A stretch of 48,138 bases of DNA from CAZUGH01 sp964619785 (GCA_964619785.1 CAZUGH010000007.1:1-48138), one strand, 5' to 3'; shown: positions 28,314-37,267, numbered from the stretch's first letter. Made by a program: numbers and translations. The notes: generated by a model from the letters alone, not told the origin.

Positions 28314-29479
28314 TCATTATTAATTTCTCCCTTCTTTTTCCACTTACTTGATTGTATTTTCTTCTCAGACAGTCGTTTCATCACAAATTCGCGAAACAAC
28401 GTGTACAAAACAGAGCAAAGGGGAATGAATACTAACATTCCCAATATACCAAACATCTTACCACCTAGCGTCACTGCTGCCAATACCCAGATTGATGGTA
28501 GTCCCACCGAACTTCCTACAACATGCGGATAAATCAAATTACCTTCCACTTGTTGAAGTACCAGGAACATAATCAAGAAAATCAATGCCTGCACCGGATC
28601 CACCATAACAATCAAAAGTGCACCGACTGCACAACCGATAAATGCACCAACAATCGGAATCAATGCTGTGATTGCAATCAATACACCAATCAGTACTGCA
28701 TATGGCAACCTTAGAATAGACATCACAATGAAGAACATCATGCCAAGAATAAAGGCTTCTAAACACTGCCCGGATAAAAAATTCGAGAACGTTTTATGCG
28801 ATACCTTTGCAATATAAACGGTTTTATCTGCGCCTTTTTCAGGGAATAACGCATAAAGTACCTTCTTCGACTGCTCAGCAAAGCTTTCCTTACGAAACAG
28901 AATATAGACAGCAAACACAATCGCCACAAAGAACGAGACAACTGCACTGACTGCGTCACTAACAACGCCGATTCCTGACGATATTACCGACCATGCACCT
29001 GTTTGAATGCTACTCCATACATTTTGAATCATCGCAGCCCAATCAATCTGAATGGTATCAAGGTATGCACGTACTTGTGGATATGCCGCTAAAGCACGCT
29101 TTAATTGATTCATCAGTTTCTGTGTTGCTTCTGGCACCTGATGTATCAGGTTTTTAACCGTATTAGTCAGTTCTGGAATCACAACAAACATGACAAGAAT
29201 AAGTATTCCAATCAATAAAAGAATGGTAATTAGAAAGGCAAGAATACGCTTACATTTTCTAAGTTTTTCATTCTTCATCTTGCCAAGTACCTTGTCCTCA
29301 ATTTGTTTCATCGGAACATTGATAATAAATGCAATACATCCTCCAAGAAGGAATGGGAAAATCAAGGAAAATATTGTCCCTACTGATGCAATTACCACAC
29401 CCAAATGCTCGAGCGCGCAATAAAACAAAATGCAAGCACATATAATAACAATTGTTCTCTTTGTATCGGTCATCTTCAT
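28310..29479 (-). CDS. AI-2E family transporter (COG0628 permease)
   Basis: The 389-residue membrane protein has about eight helices. Two hydrophobic hairpins come first, then a long extracytoplasmic segment (about residues 95-165, NLIHQVPEATQKLMNQLKRA), then the C-terminal helices with LRLPYAVLIGVLIAITALIP, GAFIGCAVGALLIVM and LIYPHVVGSSVGLPSIWVL. Members have been linked to autoinducer-2 export or Na+/H+ antiport, so the substrate is open. GGGGTGA lies before the ATG at 29479, four bases after the birA stop. Confidence 0.9.
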   Translation of the reverse strand: MKMTDTKRTIVIICACILFYCALEHLGVVIASVGTIFSLIFPFLLGGCIAFIINVPMKQIEDKVLGKMKNEKLRKCKRILAFLITILLLIGILILVMFVVIPELTNTVKNLIHQVPEATQKLMNQLKRALAAYPQVRAYLDTIQIDWAAMIQNVWSSIQTGAWSVISSGIGVVSDAVSAVVSFFVAIVFAVYILFRKESFAEQSKKVLYALFPEKGADKTVYIAKVSHKTFSNFLSGQCLEAFILGMMFFIVMSILRLPYAVLIGVLIAITALIPIVGAFIGCAVGALLIVMVDPVQALIFLIMFLVLQQVEGNLIYPHVVGSSVGLPSIWVLAAVTLGGKMFGILGMLVFIPLCSVLYTLFREFVMKRLSEKKIQSSKWKKKGEINNE

Positions 29480-29483
29480 TCTG

Positions 29484-30458
29484 TCACCCCAGCTTTCTTA
29501 GTGTTATCTCTCCCGTTGATAAGGTACGACAAGTTCCATCTTCATGCACAACCTGAAGACCTCCATTATCATCAATCCCAACCGCTTTGGCATAATGCCA
29601 TACATCTCGTTCAAGATATTTTACCTGATTGCCAATCACATTAGACCACCGTCTGTAGTCTTCCATGTAAGAACGGTTTGGCAGCTCCTGGTAGATGGTC
29701 ATAAACTCATCTAGGATAGCTGCTACAAGTTCATTTCGTGGAATCTTGACATCACTACTTGTCAACGCTCCCGCAACATCCCGAACCTCTTCAGGGAATC
29801 CCCCTTCAGGTTCTCGATAATTAATCCCAATCCCTGGAATCACATTGCTAATCGTTCCCGACTCAAAATCCGTCATTGCCTCTGTCAAAATACCACATAT
29901 TTTCTTATCATCAAGATAAATATCATTTACCCATTTAATCGTCGGTTTCAAATCTGTAATCTTGCGAATTGCTCGTACCACAGCGACGGATACTGCTGTT
30001 GTAATTAGTATCGCATCTGTCGCCTGTAAATCAGGTTGAAGCAACATACTCATATAGATTCCTGTACCTGCTGGAGAATAAAAAGAACGGCCTAGTCTTC
30101 CTCGACCGGCCGTTTGCTCTTCGGCCAATGCCACCAAGCCTTCCTTGGCGCCTTCTAGTGCGCGTCTCTTAATCTCTAGATTCGTAGAATCAATCGAGGA
30201 AAACACCATCACTTTCTCAATGATAGTATTCTTCATCGCCAAACGAACACCCTCTTTTGAAAGCACGTCCGTATCCTCCATCAGACGATATCCACGATTA
30301 TTTACACCTTCGATTTGATAGCCTTCTTCACGAAGTGCCTTCATAGCTTTCCATATAGCAGTACGAGATACTTGAAGATGTTCTGCCAATTCTTGCCCTG
30401 ACAAATCCTTTTCCCGATTCTGCTCTAATATCTTCAACAATTCCTGCTTTACTGACAT
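29484..30458 (-). CDS. birA: Biotin-protein ligase and biotin operon repressor
   Basis: The bifunctional BirA has an N-terminal helix-turn-helix (LSGQELAEHLQVSRTAIWKA) and a biotin-protein ligase domain with the biotinyl-adenylate loop GRGRLGRSFYSPAGTGIYMS, then KWVNDIYLDDKKICGIL, and a small C-terminal domain. It attaches biotin to carboxylases and represses biotin genes. The start is taken at 30458 (MSVKQELL) with AAGGGTG six bases upstream; a GTG at 30467 overlaps the previous stop. At 324 residues it is full length. Confidence 0.95.
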   Translation of the reverse strand: MSVKQELLKILEQNREKDLSGQELAEHLQVSRTAIWKAMKALREEGYQIEGVNNRGYRLMEDTDVLSKEGVRLAMKNTIIEKVMVFSSIDSTNLEIKRRALEGAKEGLVALAEEQTAGRGRLGRSFYSPAGTGIYMSMLLQPDLQATDAILITTAVSVAVVRAIRKITDLKPTIKWVNDIYLDDKKICGILTEAMTDFESGTISNVIPGIGINYREPEGGFPEEVRDVAGALTSSDVKIPRNELVAAILDEFMTIYQELPNRSYMEDYRRWSNVIGNQVKYLERDVWHYAKAVGIDDNGGLQVVHEDGTCRTLSTGEITLRKLG

Positions 30459-30463
30459 ATGAA

Positions 30464-31711
30464 TCACCCTTCTTTTGTATCCTGCTTTCGTCTCAAGATA
30501 TCATGACATGCGATATCTGCATCTACATCAAGCCATATTTTCTGTTTTGGATGCGGGCAACTTGAAATTGCATTTTTATCTTCATCATATAGAGCCTTAA
30601 CAACCACATCAATATTCTCTCCATTCGGCTTCATAATCTCAAGTGTTTCGCCAACGGAGAATTTATTCCTCTGTTCAAACATCGCTAGTCCATCTTCTAT
30701 CTTTTCAATCGTTCCTAGATATACGTATTCCTGAACATATGTGTTGTTATCATAAATCTGTGTCTCATGACTCGTAGGTCCAAAGAAAAATCCTGTTGTA
30801 AACTGACGGTACGTACAACGACTAATCTCATCTTTGTAATGTGGAATATTATTATAATAACGCTGTGGGTCTGCCAAGTAATCATCAACTGCCTGGCGAT
30901 ATGTTCGAGAGACAACAGCTACATACAAAGCTGTTTTCATTCTTCCTTCTATCTTAAAGCTATCAATACCTGCGTCAATCAACTCAGGTATATGCTCTAT
31001 CATGCATAAATCCTTAGAATTGAAAATGTAGGTTCCACGCTCATTTTCTTCGATTGGAAGATACTCTCCTGGACGCTTTTCCTCAACAATGTGATATTTC
31101 CAACGGCATGGATGTGTACATGCACCCAAATTAGCATCTCTTCCTGTAAAATAATTGCTCAGCAGACATCGCCCTGAATAAGAAATGCACATAGCACCGT
31201 GCACAAATGTCTCAATCTCCATATCCTCTGGGATATTCTCATGGATATCCTTAATCTCTGCCACAGACAACTCTCTCGCTGTGACAACACGGGTAGCTCC
31301 CTGCTCCTTCCAAAACTGAAACGTAAGATAATTCACATTATTGCTCTGTGTTGAGATATGAACATCAATCTCTGGACATATCTGCTTGGCTATTGTAAAC
31401 ACACCCGGATCTGAGATAATCAGCGCATCTGGTTGTACTTCTTTCAATTCCAAAAAATACTTTTTGACACCCTCTAAATCTCGATTATGGGCAGTAATAT
31501 TGGCTGTCACATATACTTTTTTATTATGTTCATGTGCAAAAGCGACACCTTTCTTCATGTCTTCCAAAGAAAAATTCTTGGCATTGGCACGAAGACCATA
31601 CATCTCTCCTCCGATATACACCGCATCGGCTCCAAAAATAATAGCTGTCTTCAACACTTCTAGATTGCTAGCAGGTGCTAACACTTCTGGTCTCTTCACA
31701 TTTGTCTTCAT
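30464..31711 (-). CDS. trhP: U32 family protein, tRNA U34 hydroxylation (TrhP) type
   Basis: The protein has the U32 signature FVHGAMCISYSGRCLLSNYF, followed by RDANLGACTHPCRW, and conserved starts PEVLAPASNLEVL and GADAVYIGGEMYGLRA. In B. subtilis the homologues beside the methyltransferase gene (yrrN, yrrO) make 5-hydroxyuridine at tRNA position 34, and the same order here supports that role. The four signature cysteines probably bind an Fe-S cluster. The start at 31711 (MKTNVKRPE) comes one base after the trmR stop, with GGAG inside trmR. It is 415 residues long; only one copy is present here. Confidence 0.87.
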   Translation of the reverse strand: MKTNVKRPEVLAPASNLEVLKTAIIFGADAVYIGGEMYGLRANAKNFSLEDMKKGVAFAHEHNKKVYVTANITAHNRDLEGVKKYFLELKEVQPDALIISDPGVFTIAKQICPEIDVHISTQSNNVNYLTFQFWKEQGATRVVTARELSVAEIKDIHENIPEDMEIETFVHGAMCISYSGRCLLSNYFTGRDANLGACTHPCRWKYHIVEEKRPGEYLPIEENERGTYIFNSKDLCMIEHIPELIDAGIDSFKIEGRMKTALYVAVVSRTYRQAVDDYLADPQRYYNNIPHYKDEISRCTYRQFTTGFFFGPTSHETQIYDNNTYVQEYVYLGTIEKIEDGLAMFEQRNKFSVGETLEIMKPNGENIDVVVKALYDEDKNAISSCPHPKQKIWLDVDADIACHDILRRKQDTKEG

Positions 31712-31712
31712 T

Positions 31713-32369
31713 CTACATCTCCGTTCCAAGCTTCGTACTTATTGTCATTCCATCACCAAGTGATAGACATATCGTTTCTAATTGTTCATGATGAGTCAGT
31801 GTATACAAGTAATCTCTCATCCTACTGTGTATCGTACGATCTCGCCTCGTAACTGCATAACGAGATTCCAATATATCTCCATCATGTAAAATATTATCTG
31901 AAACAAGGATAGCTCCTGGCCTCATCATATCAAGTACATCTTGTAAAAAATTCATATATTGTCCCTTCGCTGCATCCATGAAAATAAAATCATACGAAAC
32001 CCCCGCAGACAAACGCTCTTTCAATACTTGAAGTGCATCACCCTCATACAAGTGAATCTGTCCTCTTAAATCGTATCGCTCAAAGTTCCCTTTTGCCTCT
32101 CTAATTCTCGCCGAAACTTTCTCAATCGTGTCAATCTGACTATGTTCTGGCAAGCATTCCTTCATAAACAGTGCAGAATATCCTACTGCTGTGCCAATTT
32201 CCAAAACTCTCTCTGGCTGGTGAATATGAAGAAGATAGCGAAGCAAATCTCTAGTTGCCCGTCGAATAATAGGCACTTGATTACTCAGTGCCTTCTTCTC
32301 TAGGTCAGAGATATACTCCGCCGGTTCTTTCATTAATGTCTCAAAATAAATATCTACTCTATCTCTCAT
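31713..32369 (-). CDS. trmR: O-methyltransferase, tRNA 5-hydroxyuridine methyltransferase (TrmR) type
   Basis: A 218-residue SAM-dependent methyltransferase of the catechol-O-methyltransferase-like family. The SAM site is VLEIGTAVGYSALFM, and metal-site residues are in FIFMDAAKGQY and ILVSDNILHDG. In B. subtilis the homologue YrrM methylates ho5U34 to mo5U34, and the neighbouring trhP fits this. Its ATG overlaps the stop of the MltG-like gene by four bases. Confidence 0.88.
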   Translation of the reverse strand: MRDRVDIYFETLMKEPAEYISDLEKKALSNQVPIIRRATRDLLRYLLHIHQPERVLEIGTAVGYSALFMKECLPEHSQIDTIEKVSARIREAKGNFERYDLRGQIHLYEGDALQVLKERLSAGVSYDFIFMDAAKGQYMNFLQDVLDMMRPGAILVSDNILHDGDILESRYAVTRRDRTIHSRMRDYLYTLTHHEQLETICLSLGDGMTISTKLGTEM

Positions 32370-32764
32370 GATGCTTCACTCTTTAAAATCTTGTCTAGGA
32401 TTTCATCATAGGTCATACTTGTGTTTAAAGTATATTCGCCTGGCTTCAATACCTTGCCATCCGCCATGGACAATCTCACACGAAGATAAAAGGAATATGC
32501 ATTAACTACCAATCCATCTACTTCCAAACTTTTGGATACAGACAGAGCTTCCTGATCTTTATCAATCGTAACGACCACATCTGTTCCCGGTGCCTCAGCT
32601 ACTGTTACATCCCCAAAAACTTCGTAAGCAAAATGATAACTATTCTTGCATACCCATACAATTGCAAAAAGGATCAGGGAATACAGTATTAAGTTAAAAA
32701 ACACCACTAGAATGCCACGAAGCACACTAAGCACGGTACTTTTTCCCTGTTCCTTTGCCATCAT
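32366..32764 (-). CDS. Short MltG-like membrane protein without the catalytic domain
   Basis: The 132-residue protein has one N-terminal membrane helix (VVFFNLILYSLILFAIVWV) and an outside part ending in GEYTLNTSMTYDEILDKILK. This resembles the LysM-like subdomain of the MltG/YceG endolytic transglycosylase. The roughly 200-residue catalytic domain is absent, and the frame ends cleanly and overlaps trmR. The locus (ruvX-DUF1292-...-mltG-trmR-trhP) is where full mltG sits in other Firmicutes. It could bind peptidoglycan or be a reduced regulator. A GGAGG site lies within the end of the RNase J gene. Confidence 0.75.
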   Translation of the reverse strand: MMAKEQGKSTVLSVLRGILVVFFNLILYSLILFAIVWVCKNSYHFAYEVFGDVTVAEAPGTDVVVTIDKDQEALSVSKSLEVDGLVVNAYSFYLRVRLSMADGKVLKPGEYTLNTSMTYDEILDKILKSEAS

Positions 32765-32765
32765 A

Positions 32766-34439
32766 TTAAACCTCCATAATGATTGGAAGAATCATTGGGT
32801 TACGTTTTGTCTTCTTCCACAGATAATCGTTCAAGGAATCCTTAATCTCAGACTTAATCTTGCCCCAATCTGTGATTCCACGGTCCACCATACGATCCAT
32901 TGCTGTATTTACAACATCTCTGCACTCATCCATGAGATTCTCGGATTCTCTCACATATACAAAACCTCGTGACACAATGTCTGGTCCTGAAACGACCACA
33001 TTGGTTCCACGTTCTAATGTAACTACAATAATAATTAATCCATTTTCCGATAAATGTTGACGATCACGAAGTACGATATTACCTACATCACCGACTCCAA
33101 GTCCATCTACCATAATACCCTGAGCCTGAACTTTATCTACAACACCTGCGCGCTCTTCTGACATCTCAAGAACAGAACCAGAGCTAAGCAAGAATACATT
33201 CTCCTTTGGTATACCAAGTTCGAGAGCAATCTTACTATTAGCCTGTAAGTGACGATATTCGCCATGCACAGGAATCGCATACTTAGGCTTAACAAGGGAG
33301 TAAATCAACTTCAGCTCTTCCTGGCAAGCATGTCCTGATACATGAGTATCTTGGAAAATAACCTTCGCGCCCTTCATTGAAAGCTCGTTAATAACCTTAG
33401 ATACGGACTTCTCATTACCTGGGATTGGTGTCGAACTAAAGATAACTGTATCACCTGGTTTAATAGATAATTTACGATGAATACTAGCTGCAATTCTTGA
33501 TAATGCTGCCATCGCTTCACCCTGACTACCTGTTGTAATCAAAGCTAACTGCTCATCTGGATAGTTTCTCATCTCTTCAATCGAAATCATCAAATTGTCC
33601 GGCATCTGAATATATCCAATCTCGGCTGCCGTATTGATAATATTAACCATGCTGCGTCCTTCGATTACAACCTTACGTCCGTATTTCACAGCTGAATTAA
33701 TAATCTGCTGTACTCGGTCAACATTGGATGCAAATGTTGCAACGATGATTCGATGCTTATCATTCTCCGCAAATATATTATCAAAGGTCTTACCCACTGT
33801 TCGCTCTGAGCTTGTAAAACCAGGCTTGATTGCATTGGTACTATCGATCATCAGTGCCAATACGCCCTTCTTACCCAATTCACCAAAACGAGCCAGGTCA
33901 ATTGGATCACCAAAGACTGGTGTGTAATCAATCTTGAAATCTCCAGTATGAACAATGATTCCTGCTGGTGTATATATTGCTAATGCCGTACTATCTGCAA
34001 TACTGTGATTGGTTCGAATGAATTCGATTCTAAAGTCACCTAAATTGATATACTGACCATAATTAATCACCTTACGTTTTACTACTTTAAGCAGATTGTG
34101 TTCTTTTAACTTGTTCTCGATAATTGCCATCGTTAACTTCGTCGCATAAATTGGCACATTTAATTCTTGCAAAATATATGGTAATGCACCGATATGGTCC
34201 TCATGACCATGTGTGATAACGAAGCCCTTTACCTTAGCTGCATTGTCCTTCAAATATGTGATATCTGGGATAACCAAATCAATACCTAGCATATCGTCTT
34301 CTGGGAATGCCAAACCACAATCAACTACAATAATACTGTCTTCTGTTTCAAATGCAGTAATATTCATTCCAATTCGCTCTAATCCACCAAGTGGAATTAC
34401 TTTAATTCTTTCATTTCCTGTCTTAACTTTCTTACTCAA
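32766..34439 (-). CDS. rnj: Ribonuclease J
   Basis: A metallo-beta-lactamase/beta-CASP endo/5'-exoribonuclease that acts in mRNA decay and rRNA maturation. Motifs are VIPLGGLERIGMN, VDCGLAFPEDDM, the zinc motif THGHEDHIGALPY, VHTGDFKID, DSTNA, FASNVDRVQQ, SGHACQEE, IPVHGEYRHL and the C-terminal dimerisation domain. TTG at 34439 is favoured as start because GAGGTG lies six bases before it; GTG at 34448 is possible. The gene starts soon after the DUF1292 stop. Length is about 557 residues, as usual. Confidence 0.95.
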   Translation of the reverse strand: MSKKVKTGNERIKVIPLGGLERIGMNITAFETEDSIIVVDCGLAFPEDDMLGIDLVIPDITYLKDNAAKVKGFVITHGHEDHIGALPYILQELNVPIYATKLTMAIIENKLKEHNLLKVVKRKVINYGQYINLGDFRIEFIRTNHSIADSTALAIYTPAGIIVHTGDFKIDYTPVFGDPIDLARFGELGKKGVLALMIDSTNAIKPGFTSSERTVGKTFDNIFAENDKHRIIVATFASNVDRVQQIINSAVKYGRKVVIEGRSMVNIINTAAEIGYIQMPDNLMISIEEMRNYPDEQLALITTGSQGEAMAALSRIAASIHRKLSIKPGDTVIFSSTPIPGNEKSVSKVINELSMKGAKVIFQDTHVSGHACQEELKLIYSLVKPKYAIPVHGEYRHLQANSKIALELGIPKENVFLLSSGSVLEMSEERAGVVDKVQAQGIMVDGLGVGDVGNIVLRDRQHLSENGLIIIVVTLERGTNVVVSGPDIVSRGFVYVRESENLMDECRDVVNTAMDRMVDRGITDWGKIKSEIKDSLNDYLWKKTKRNPMILPIIMEV

Positions 34440-34449
34440 AAATCGCACC

Positions 34450-34713
34450 TCATTCCAATTCTATGTCTACATCTTCCAACAATTCTTCAAAATACTTTGA
34501 TATAATCATCTGTTCTTTTTCATCGACCAGAACGTCATATGTCATCATATCCCCATCCTGTACTTCCTTTAGGATGACCACTTCTGCTTCTTCATTCTCT
34601 GGGTCATCACAAACAAGCAGGTAATTAAATCCTGCTATCTCCGCTTTTTCAAGCACAAAAAAAGTTTCCTCACTGCCATCATCTGCAGTAAGAATTAGTG
34701 CTCCATCTTCCAT
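34450..34713 (-). CDS. DUF1292 family small acidic protein
   Basis: The 87-residue acidic protein is of the DUF1292 (YrzB-like) family, recognised from EDGALILTADDGSEETFFVL, FNYLLVCDDPENEEAEVVIL and the operon position after ireB and ruvX. The function is unknown in all bacteria. The start at 34713 has GGAGG before it; an upstream in-frame ATG at 34725 is part of that site. Confidence 0.9.
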   Translation of the reverse strand: MEDGALILTADDGSEETFFVLEKAEIAGFNYLLVCDDPENEEAEVVILKEVQDGDMMTYDVLVDEKEQMIISKYFEELLEDVDIELE

Positions 34714-34731
34714 TATTTCCTCCATTCTGTT

Positions 34732-35151
34732 CTAGTTTATAGAATCTAGATATCCTTGCAATATAAACACAGCTGCTATCTTGTCAACATAAGCCTTACG
34801 ATTCTCTCGGCGTACCTTGCCTTCCATTAGCACCTGCATTGCTGAAACCGTAGTTAACCGTTCATCCCACAGGACAACCTCTAACCCAGTTCTCGTCTTC
34901 AGTTTTTCCATGAATTCTTCTGACTTAATACCACGTTCACCAACTGTGTTGTTCATATTCTTAGGATAACCTAATACGATCAAACCTACCTCATACTCGT
35001 TCACTAATTCTTCAATTCGTGCCAGAGTCTGACGTAACTTATTCTCGCTTTTTCTCTTTATCACTTCAATTGGCTGGGCCGTTAGCTGCATCGCATCACT
35101 CACTGCAACACCAACAGTAACCGAACCAAAATCAAGTCCCATTATTCTCAA
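34732..35151 (-). CDS. ruvX: YqgF/RuvX, Holliday junction resolvase-like (pre-16S rRNA nuclease)
   Basis: This is an RNase H-fold protein of 139 residues with MGLDFGSVTVGVAVSD at the N-terminus, LIVLGYPKNMNNTVGERG, LWDERLTTVSAMQVL and the C-terminal DKIAAVFILQGYLD. It acts in maturation of the 16S rRNA 5' end. The start is TTG at 35151 with AAGGA eight bases upstream, giving the standard MRI-MGLD N-terminus. Confidence 0.93.
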   Translation of the reverse strand: MRIMGLDFGSVTVGVAVSDAMQLTAQPIEVIKRKSENKLRQTLARIEELVNEYEVGLIVLGYPKNMNNTVGERGIKSEEFMEKLKTRTGLEVVLWDERLTTVSAMQVLMEGKVRRENRKAYVDKIAAVFILQGYLDSIN

Positions 35152-35168
35152 ATTCTGTGTCCTTTTCT

Positions 35169-35432
35169 CTACTTTAAGTTGTGTTCTATATAATCTTCTA
35201 AAAACACTTCAATGATTTCATCGCGTTCTGCGCGCATGATTAAGCTTCTTGCGCCTTTATGACTCGTAATATAAGTGGGATCTCCACTCATGAGATAACC
35301 TACAATCTGGTTCACAGGATTATACCCTTTTTCAGTAAGCGCTGTATAAACTGAGGCAATAACATCCCTCACATCATAATCTTTATCAACGTCGACATTA
35401 AAAAACTGTGTATTGTTAATCTCCTGCATCAT
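35169..35432 (-). CDS. ireB: IreB family regulatory phosphoprotein (UPF0297)
   Basis: The 87-residue protein shows the family hallmarks NNTQFFNVDVDKDYDVRDV, LTEKGYNPVNQIVGYLMSGD and YITSHKGARSLIM. In Enterococcus IreB is phosphorylated by the IreK kinase and affects cephalosporin tolerance. The start at 35432 has AAAGGA six bases upstream, and the next gene is ruvX, as in most Firmicutes. Confidence 0.95.
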   Translation of the reverse strand: MMQEINNTQFFNVDVDKDYDVRDVIASVYTALTEKGYNPVNQIVGYLMSGDPTYITSHKGARSLIMRAERDEIIEVFLEDYIEHNLK

Positions 35433-35490
35433 CACACGTCCTTTACTCATAATATATCTATTTTAATATAACTAGCTCCAAATGGCAACC

Positions 35491-36783
35491 TTATTTTTTA
35501 AGTATGTGCTCTACCCTCACTTGAAAAATCTCATTTTCCTTATATCCAAGTCGTATTGCATCACTCTTAGGCACCGCCACTTTAACATATCGCTCCGTAT
35601 GTCCAACCAGATAATCCTCTCCATCTCTCGTGATTATCTCTTCAAACAAAACAGCTTCCTCGTGTCCCATGAATAATCCTGTATATTGTTCGCGAAGCGA
35701 ATCATCTAATTTCAACAATTCATTACTTCGCTTTGTCTTAATCTCCTCAGGCACCTGTTCCGGCATTGAAGCCGCTTTCGTACCATCTCTGCGAGAATAT
35801 TTGAAAATGTGCATCTCAGCCAGACGCATCTTCTCTAAATTCTTCTTCGTGCATTCAAATTCTTCTTCCGTCTCTCCTGGAAAACCAACAATCACATCGG
35901 TTGTAATCGCCGGATTCTGATAAACCCCTCGAATCAGTTCACATTTATCGGCATACTCTGAAATGGTATAATGACGATTCATTCTAGCTAGTGTTGCGTC
36001 GCAGCCGCTCTGTAAGGACAAGTGAAAATGAGGACATACTTTCTCATGATTCGCCAACTCTCTCAAGAAACCTTCCGTAATAATTCTTGGTTCTAAGGAG
36101 CCCAGGCGAATTCGCTGAATTCCGTCGACCTCTCCAATCATACTAAGGAGCTCAAGTAATGGTTTTCCTTCCGCTCCCACAAAAGCTCTCGCATCCTTAC
36201 AATCCACGCCATAAGATGACAAGTGAATTCCTGTCACAACAACCTCCTGAAAGCCTTGTTTTACAAGTGACCTCACCTCTGTAACAACTTCATCAACCGG
36301 ACGGCTTGTCATACTTCCACGCACATACGGTATGATACAGTACGAACAAAATTGATTGCAGCCACTTTGCACTTTGATGAATGCTCTCGTGCGCTCATGA
36401 ACATAATCGTAGCCCGACTGACAAACCTCGTTCTCTTCTGTCATCTCCAGGTGTTTCATCACATGCTCGACCACATTTTCTTTCTGTGTGTTATCAAGCA
36501 CAAGATCGATGGATTCATCCTCGCGAAGCTTGTCACCGTCGCTCTGTGCATAACATCCTACCGCCACCACTAGACAGTTCGGATTATTCTTTTTTCCTCG
36601 GTGAATCATCTGACGCGACTTACGGTCAGCCATATTTGTAACCGTACAGGTATTTATGACAAAAATGTCTGCTCTTTCATCTGACATAACAATCTCAAAT
36701 CCATGTTTTTGAAAAGATGCCATCATCTTCTCTGTCTCATAGAAATTCACTTTGCATCCTAAGGTACAAAATGCAACTTTCAT
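35491..36783 (-). CDS. mtaB: tRNA t6A37 C2-methylthiotransferase
   Basis: A radical SAM methylthiotransferase that turns t6A37 into ms2t6A. The N-terminal cluster-binding cysteines are in CTLGCKVN, NTCTVTN and VGCYAQ. The radical SAM CxxxCxxC is CNQFCSYC in VQSGCNQFCSYCIIPYVRG. A TRAM-like domain ends the protein. The length of 430 residues and CKVN mark it as MtaB rather than MiaB. The ATG at 36783 follows AAAAGG. It lies 58 bases before ireB. Confidence 0.94.
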   Translation of the reverse strand: MKVAFCTLGCKVNFYETEKMMASFQKHGFEIVMSDERADIFVINTCTVTNMADRKSRQMIHRGKKNNPNCLVVAVGCYAQSDGDKLREDESIDLVLDNTQKENVVEHVMKHLEMTEENEVCQSGYDYVHERTRAFIKVQSGCNQFCSYCIIPYVRGSMTSRPVDEVVTEVRSLVKQGFQEVVVTGIHLSSYGVDCKDARAFVGAEGKPLLELLSMIGEVDGIQRIRLGSLEPRIITEGFLRELANHEKVCPHFHLSLQSGCDATLARMNRHYTISEYADKCELIRGVYQNPAITTDVIVGFPGETEEEFECTKKNLEKMRLAEMHIFKYSRRDGTKAASMPEQVPEEIKTKRSNELLKLDDSLREQYTGLFMGHEEAVLFEEIITRDGEDYLVGHTERYVKVAVPKSDAIRLGYKENEIFQVRVEHILKK

Positions 36784-36909
36784 ACTTTTCAACCTTTTCC
36801 TTTCAAATGATGAACAAATTGCACAAAAAATATTTTACTTGTATTACATATAATTGCTGATTCTGCATTTTCCTACTGAAATTTTCTGATTTTTTCTCCA
36901 AAATGTATA

Positions 36910-36939
36910 TTGACAGTTTGCACCTACTAAGGTTAGTAT
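36910..36939 (+). promoter_or_regulatory. Promoter of the HPr-like gene
   Basis: TTGACA (36910-36915), an 18-base spacer and TAGTAT (36934-36939), about 43 bases before the start codon. Confidence 0.65.
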
Positions 36940-36946
36940 ATAGGTG
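36921..36946 (+). promoter_or_regulatory. Possible operator dyad over the HPr-like promoter
   Basis: The outer arms CACCTA (36921-36926) and TAGGTG (36941-36946) enclose inner arms CTAA and TTAG. The dyad covers the spacer and the -10 box. The regulator is unknown. Confidence 0.45.
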
Positions 36947-36981
36947 TAAGAAAAAATAGAATGAAATAGGAGGTATTTACT

Positions 36982-37215
36982 ATGAAAACAGTAAAAATTT
37001 CACTTAACTCAATTGACAAAGTAAAAGCATTCGTTAACGAAGTAACGAAGTTTGATGCAGAATTTGATTTAGTATCTGGAAGATACGTCATCGACGCTAA
37101 ATCTATTATGGGTATTTTCAGTTTAGATTTATCTAAATCTATCGACTTGAATATTCACAGTGAGAATAAGGTAGATGAGATTCTTGACAGATTAGCACCA
37201 TTTATCGTTGACTAA
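36982..37215 (+). CDS. HPr-like protein lacking the active-site histidine
   Basis: This 77-residue protein has the HPr size and its second signature AKSIMGIFSLDLS, where Ser41 matches the regulatory Ser46 of HPr. The N-terminal segment that should contain GLHARPA reads LNSIDKVKAFV and has no histidine. It thus resembles Crh, the catabolite co-repressor that also lacks His15, although by sequence it is a separate clostridial branch. A role in CcpA-type regulation is only an inference. AGGAGG precedes the ATG, and it has its own promoter and terminator. Confidence 0.8.
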   Translation: MKTVKISLNSIDKVKAFVNEVTKFDAEFDLVSGRYVIDAKSIMGIFSLDLSKSIDLNIHSENKVDEILDRLAPFIVD

Positions 37216-37240
37216 TGTAATACGGGTTTGTTACAAGTGG

Positions 37241-37267
37241 GGGACTGTGTACACAGTCCCATTTTTA
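37241..37267 (+). terminator. Terminator of the HPr-like gene
   Basis: A perfect 20-base palindrome (arms GGGACTGTGT/ACACAGTCCC, 37241-37260) is followed by ATTTTTATT. It overlaps the end of the convergent thiI region by a few bases. Confidence 0.85.

Noticed and set aside
28310..29479. Evidence for autoinducer-2 quorum sensing
   Set aside because: The family name is historical; no luxS or lsr-like genes are present, and many members have other substrates.
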